This document shows, piece after piece, positions 5,909 to 9,841 of a stretch of DNA of 9,841 nucleotides (position 1 is the first letter of the stretch; each line of letters begins with the position of its first letter). The stretch spans positions 1 through 9,841 of the forward strand of contig HF988499.1 of assembly GCA_000431975.1 (NCBI GenBank). Reading direction: 5' to 3'. The translations under genes were made by a program, and so were the position numbers. Source of the DNA: Prevotella sp. CAG:924. Lineage in GTDB: Bacteria > Bacteroidota > Bacteroidia > Bacteroidales > Bacteroidaceae. The notes under the pieces were generated by a model that saw only the letters and a list, made by a program, of their open reading frames with translations, ran no database searches and had not been told where the DNA came from.

Positions 5909-7822
5909 ATGAGACAAAGAAGGCTTCAGATATTAATGGTATTGACGGCACTCTCCATTCAGGCCGGAATGGCTCAGGCACAGATCCGCGACACCCTCAA
6001 TATGGGGAAAACGCATGAGATAGATGAGGTGGTCGTTACCGGCACCCGCAATGAGACGGATGTCCGTCATCTGTCTCAGACCGTGACGGTGGTGGATCGC
6101 AGTAAGATAGACCGGTCCTTACAGTCGTCGCTGTTGCCGGTGCTGACAGAACAGGTTCCCGGCCTGTTTGTCACTGCCCGTGGAATAATGGGGTATGGAG
6201 TGTCGGGAGGAGCGGCCGGCAGCATCTCCCTGCGCGGCTTGAGTGGAGGAACCGCCCGGCTGATGGTGATGATAGACGGTCATCCTCAGTATGCCGGCAT
6301 ATTTGGCCATCCGATAGCGGATGCCTATCAGTCGTTCCTTGCCGAACGGGTGGAGGTGTTGCGGGGGCCGGCCTCGGTCCTTTACGGTTCCAACGCGATG
6401 GGCGGAGTGATCAACATCGTCACCCGTAAGATGCAGGGCGATGGGGTGAAGACGAATGTCCGTGCAGGATATGGATCTTATAACACGCTCGAGACGGAAT
6501 TGACCAACCGCATACGAAAGGGACGTTTCTCCAGTGTGGTCTCCGGGTCATATAACCGCACGGACGGCCATCGTCCTGACATGGGGTTTGAGCAATACGG
6601 AGGATATGCCAAACTGGGTTATGAGATGACGGACAACTGGAATGTGTGGGGGGACGTGAACGTGACCCATTTCAACGCCTCGTATCCCGGACCGGCAGGC
6701 GCGCCGTTGGTCGACGGCGACCAGCGCATTACACGTGGCATGACGGCGTTGGCAGTGGAGAATCATTATGAGAAGACCTCTGGTGCCGTTAGCTTCTTCT
6801 ATAATTGGGGCCATCATTGGGTCAATGATGGTTACACCCCTTCTGCCGGTGAGGGACCGAAGGATGAGCGATTCCTTTCGAATGACAATATGATGGGCGT
6901 TTCCCTCTATCAGAGTGCCCGGCTCTTCAGAGGCAACCGCACCACTCTGGGCTTTGACTGGTTCCGGTATGGCGGACATGCCTGGAATGAATATGTGAGT
7001 GGAGAAAGGGCTGGGACGACATCCGACCTGGTGGATAAGCATGAGGATGAGCTGGCCGGATATGTCGATTTCCGTCAGGATATCGGTGCGTGGCTCACAT
7101 TCAATGCGGGGCTCCGTGCCGATCATCATTCGCGTATCGGATTGGAATGGGTGCCGCAGACCGGGCTGGCTTTCCATCTCCCTCATGCCATGGAGCTGAA
7201 GGTATCGGCCTCGAAGGGATTCCGTTATCCGATCCTACGTGAGATGTATATGTTTCCACCGCAGAATCCGGATTTGCAGCCGGAGTCGATGTGGAGCTAC
7301 GAGCTGGCCTTTTCCCAGCGCCTGATGGATGGACGGCTGACCTATGGTGTGAACCTGTTTTACATAGACGGAAAGAATCTCATCGTGACATTACCCAATC
7401 CGCATGGCAGTGGCATGCTGAACCAAAATTCGGGTAGGATAGAGAACAGCGGCGTGGAATTGCAGGGAGCTTACCGCATCAACCGTTATTGGTCGGTGGA
7501 CGGCAACTACAGCTATCTGCACATGAAAAACCCGGTCATCGCCGCACCTGAGCACAAGTTGTACGTGGGTGCGAATCTTTCCTGCGGACGCTGGAATGTC
7601 TCTTCCGGAGTGCAGTATATTGCCGGACTCTATACTGCGGTGGGTGAAGACGAGAGCAAGGAAGATTTTGTGCTTTGGAATCTGAGTGCCTCTTTCCGCA
7701 TATCGCAATGGCTGGATATCTGGGTGCGGGGAGAGAACTTGCTGGCACAGAGATATGAGATCAATGCCGGTTATCCTATGCCGCAGGCAACGGTGATGGC
7801 CGGTGTCAATCTGAACTTTTGA
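5909..7822 (+). CDS. TonB-dependent outer-membrane receptor (siderophore/cobalamin-receptor type)
   Basis: The protein should import a scarce small ligand across the outer membrane using TonB energy. The chosen start gives 637 residues and a signal peptide, MRQRRLQILMVLTALSIQ, cut after AQA at about residue 24. The frame stays open upstream to a TTG at 5813, but that would bury the signal behind 32 polar residues. The TonB box is DEVVVTGTR (39-47). The plug spans about 50-175, with LRGLSGGTARLMVMIDG (108-124) and the hallmark LRGPASVLYGSNAMGGVINIV (151-171). The rest is a 22-strand-type barrel ending in AGVNLNF with terminal Phe. There is no SusC-like N-terminal carboxypeptidase domain and no SusD neighbour, so a polysaccharide role is unlikely. 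The exported DUF362 gene follows after 19 bases, probably in one operon. The ligand cannot be read from the sequence. Confidence 0.93.
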   Translation: MRQRRLQILMVLTALSIQAGMAQAQIRDTLNMGKTHEIDEVVVTGTRNETDVRHLSQTVTVVDRSKIDRSLQSSLLPVLTEQVPGLFVTARGIMGYGVSGGAAGSISLRGLSGGTARLMVMIDGHPQYAGIFGHPIADAYQSFLAERVEVLRGPASVLYGSNAMGGVINIVTRKMQGDGVKTNVRAGYGSYNTLETELTNRIRKGRFSSVVSGSYNRTDGHRPDMGFEQYGGYAKLGYEMTDNWNVWGDVNVTHFNASYPGPAGAPLVDGDQRITRGMTALAVENHYEKTSGAVSFFYNWGHHWVNDGYTPSAGEGPKDERFLSNDNMMGVSLYQSARLFRGNRTTLGFDWFRYGGHAWNEYVSGERAGTTSDLVDKHEDELAGYVDFRQDIGAWLTFNAGLRADHHSRIGLEWVPQTGLAFHLPHAMELKVSASKGFRYPILREMYMFPPQNPDLQPESMWSYELAFSQRLMDGRLTYGVNLFYIDGKNLIVTLPNPHGSGMLNQNSGRIENSGVELQGAYRINRYWSVDGNYSYLHMKNPVIAAPEHKLYVGANLSCGRWNVSSGVQYIAGLYTAVGEDESKEDFVLWNLSASFRISQWLDIWVRGENLLAQRYEINAGYPMPQATVMAGVNLNF

Positions 7823-7841
7823 AAACATTTAATCCATTACA

Positions 7842-8819
7842 ATGATGAAGAAGAGTATCTTGATGATGATGGCAGTCTTGTTTGCCACATTCGCGTGTGC
7901 CCGTACGCACAACGGGCAGGACGCTTCCCGGCCGGCAGCCTCTCTAGAGACGGGCCTGCCGAAAGTGTATTGGTATAAAACGATATCCTCGGAGAATTTG
8001 ATCAAGATCTATGAGGCTCTCGGCCGCGAGGCAAGCGGCAAGGTAGCGGTGAAGCTGTCCACAGGTGAGCCCGGCGGACACAATTTCCTGCAACCGGCAC
8101 TGATCAAGAACCTGGTGAAGAAGGTGAACGGAACCATCGTGGAGTGCAACACCGCATACGGTGGTGGCCGTAGCAATACGGAGAGCCATCTCAAGGCGGC
8201 TGCCGATCACGGATTTACCGCTATCGCGCCGGTGGATATCATGGACGCGGAAGGGGAGACAGACCTCCCTGTCAAGGGTGGCAAGCACCTGACTCGCGAC
8301 ATCGTAGGCAAAGATCTGTTGAACTACGATTTCATCATCATCCTTTCCCATTTCAAAGGACATGCAATGGGCGGGTTTGGTGGAGCCATCAAGAACATGT
8401 CCATCGGCATAGCGTCCTCCAATGGTAAGCGGCTGATCCATTCCGCCGGAACGAGCACGACAAGCTGGGGCCATCCTGCCCAGGACGATTTCCTGGAGTC
8501 AATGGCTGAGGCAGCCAAGGCTGTGGCTGATCATTACGGGAAGAAAATCCTGTATATCAGCGTGGCCAACAACCTGTCGGTGGATTGCGACTGCGACGCT
8601 TCTCCGGAAGATCCGAAGATGGGCGACATTGGCATCTTGGCCTCACTCGATCCCGTCGCTCTCGACAGGGCCTGCACCGATCTCGTACGCTCTTCTCAGG
8701 ATCACGGTAAGATTCATCTGATCGAACGGATAGACTCACGCCATGGCATGCATACGTTGGACCATGCCGAGTCGCTTGGAATGGGAAGCCAGAAATACGA
8801 GTTGATACAACTCGACTAG
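7842..8819 (+). CDS. Exported DUF362-domain protein lacking a ferredoxin domain
   Basis: This 325-residue protein belongs to the DUF362 family (PF04015), whose biochemical role is not established to my knowledge. Visible core motifs are VAVKLSTGEPGGHNFLQP (68-85), NGTIVECNTAYGGGR (96-110), SHFKGHAMGGFGGAIKNMSIG (169-189), DCDCDASPEDPKMGDIGILAS (248-268) and DPVALDRACTDLV (270-282). Many relatives add a C-terminal 4Fe-4S ferredoxin domain; here the chain ends soon after the core, and only Cys249 and Cys251 remain as a CxC pair. The N-terminus, MMKKSILMMMAVLFATFACA, is a signal sequence. Cys19 gives an imperfect lipobox (TFAC), and ACA offers an ordinary cleavage site, so it is either a lipoprotein or soluble in the periplasm. 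Two adjacent ATG codons (7842, 7845) are possible starts. The 19-base gap to the receptor gene suggests joint expression and a shared ligand. Confidence 0.88.
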   Translation: MMKKSILMMMAVLFATFACARTHNGQDASRPAASLETGLPKVYWYKTISSENLIKIYEALGREASGKVAVKLSTGEPGGHNFLQPALIKNLVKKVNGTIVECNTAYGGGRSNTESHLKAAADHGFTAIAPVDIMDAEGETDLPVKGGKHLTRDIVGKDLLNYDFIIILSHFKGHAMGGFGGAIKNMSIGIASSNGKRLIHSAGTSTTSWGHPAQDDFLESMAEAAKAVADHYGKKILYISVANNLSVDCDCDASPEDPKMGDIGILASLDPVALDRACTDLVRSSQDHGKIHLIERIDSRHGMHTLDHAESLGMGSQKYELIQLD

Positions 8820-9246
8820 GCGTTGACTGTATGTAAGTGACGCTTGGACTTCAAGGCATCCAATTATTGGCCCATTGGAGATGATCCTTTTGTCGTGGCA
8901 CAAGAAGTGGATTGGACGTGAGAAAAGTGGATGAGGTATTGGGCGGATGTATGTGATGGGCAATCGATATGAGTAAGTCTCCCTTTAAGGCTATGATGAG
9001 ACCTATGCCAACAGTAGGAGTAGGGAATGAATTGTCATAAGGTTGGCATGTTCACAAAAAATGAGGGATACATAGTAATATCGTTTTGTCATTTATAACA
9101 AATATGTTGGCTGGTTGTGAAACATCGGGATGGTAATCGACATAATGATCTTATTCCGATCAGGACAGTAAATGGTCTCGCATTGAGATGCATACTCGTT
9201 GGAATCTGAAAGATAGAATGATAGTAAACGATTAAAAAGAAAGACT
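8820..9246. other. Intergenic region without a supported gene
   Basis: No frame here has coding features. Short palindromes are present: CCAATTATTGG at 8860-8870, followed by another ATTGG at 8874-8878, and TTTGT/ACAAA at 9085-9102. A one-mismatch version of the -7 element (TCGTTTTG, 9081-9088) has no partner at -33. Nothing resembling an RNA gene or intrinsic terminator with a T-run was found after the DUF362 gene. Confidence 0.5.
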
Positions 9247-9621
9247 ATGAGAATAATAGGAAATGTGTTATGGCTGGTTTTCGGTGGACTGGAAGCTGCC
9301 ATCGGATATTTCACCGGCAGTCTAGCGATGGCCTGCACGATCATCGGCTTGCCTGTGGCGTTCCAGACTTTCAAGATCGGCCTGTTGTGTTTATGGCCTT
9401 TTGGGGCGGAGATAGAGGATACGGATTCACTCGACGGTTGCATTCGTATCCCACTCAATGTGTTGTGGATCATTATGGGTGGCTTGTGGGCATGGTTCAT
9501 GCACATCATCTTTGGTGTATTGCTGTTTATCACGATCATCGGCATACCCTTCGGAAGACAACATTTCAAGATGGCCCGTCTGTCGCTCGCTCCTTTTGGC
9601 AAGAGGGTATTGTTGAAGTAA
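9247..9621 (+). CDS. yccF: YccF-family inner-membrane protein
   Basis: The 124-residue protein is made of two copies of the YccF (DUF307, PF03733) unit. Copy one, residues 1-55, has IGNVLWLVFGG, ACTIIGLPVAFQTFKIG and LWPFGAEI. Copy two, residues 69-122, has PLNVLWIIMGGL, FITIIGIPFGRQHFKMA and LAPFGKRV. Each unit holds about two membrane helices, so four are expected, in the inner membrane. The acidic linker EDTDSLDG joins the units. It is slightly shorter than the E. coli protein, which is near 148 residues. The ribosome binding region is A/G-rich (AAAAAGAAAG) just before the ATG. No function is established for the family. It stands 427 bases away from the DUF362 gene, so it is probably a separate transcript. 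Confidence 0.92.
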   Translation: MRIIGNVLWLVFGGLEAAIGYFTGSLAMACTIIGLPVAFQTFKIGLLCLWPFGAEIEDTDSLDGCIRIPLNVLWIIMGGLWAWFMHIIFGVLLFITIIGIPFGRQHFKMARLSLAPFGKRVLLK

Positions 9622-9841
9622 GGCATGTTCGGGGCGAGTCTGGGTTTTATCTGTGGTTTGTCCTCCAAGCGTTCCTTCTTTACGAGAGGGAGTAAGAAAT
9701 TCGGCAGGTCATACTGACTGGATTGGTATGGATGAGCTTCTTTGTTCATCTCGGCCGAGGGCTGGAGAAGAACATAAGATGGAACGTGGCATGACGTAGC
9801 CTTTCTTCCCCCCAGCCCGTCCGAGAACGGCCGTTTTGGGG
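9622..9841. other. Window-edge region with inverted repeats, no supported gene
   Basis: No + strand gene is evident. GGGCTGG (9759-9765) is complementary to CCAGCCC (9812-9818), and the flanking CTCGG (9750-9754) to CCGAG (9821-9825), giving an interrupted stem across about 46 bases. ACGGCCGT (9827-9834) is palindromic. The DNA ends in a G-rich run. It may be the leader of a gene beyond the window or the edge of a mobile element; the cut-off prevents a decision. Confidence 0.4.

Noticed and set aside
6548..7186. Minus-strand frame inside the TonB receptor
   Set aside because: Antisense shadow of barrel strands; no recognisable protein features.
9093..9749. Minus-strand frame of 218 codons covering yccF and its flanks
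   Set aside because: The central part is a mirror of the YccF coding sequence, and the flanking parts show no motif or ribosome site. The YccF double repeat is decisive for the + strand.

Overview
The window looks like a chromosomal segment of a Bacteroidota species, order Bacteroidales and probably close to Prevotellaceae. Three things point there. The tRNA promoter and one other site carry the Bacteroidota -7 hexamer form TAnnTTTG. Ribosome binding sites are weak and A-rich. The RecR, SusC-less TonB receptor and CstA sequences also have the flavour of that order. The genus cannot be fixed from the sequence alone. All recognised genes lie on the + strand.

Left part (1-4242): the 3' part of a CstA-type peptide/pyruvate transporter runs closely into a small outer-membrane beta-barrel protein, whose stop codon overlaps the recR start (TAATG). 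A probable terminator follows recR. Next come a four-helix inner-membrane protein of unknown function and a GT2 glycosyltransferase 11 bases behind it, then a SpeG/RimJ-like GNAT acetyltransferase. The 3' end of the acetyltransferase gene contains the promoter of the next unit, a single tRNA-Asp(GUC) gene closed by a strong intrinsic terminator. This is mostly housekeeping DNA.

Middle (4243-5908): about 565 bases without a convincing gene, rich in CATG palindromes, lead to a Bacteroidota-type promoter. It serves a stand-alone NYN-domain putative RNase with a C-terminal LOTUS/OST-HTH domain. A further 375 gene-poor bases follow. A 17-19 base motif occurs on both sides of the NYN gene.

Right part (5909-9841): a 637-residue TonB-dependent receptor is followed after 19 bases by an exported DUF362 protein. 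That protein keeps the family core motifs, including a CxC motif, but has no ferredoxin domain. The two look like a transport/processing pair for an unidentified small ligand and are the best candidate here for an undescribed system. After 427 gene-free bases comes a YccF-family membrane protein. The last 220 bases hold no gene I can support but contain inverted repeats near the window edge.
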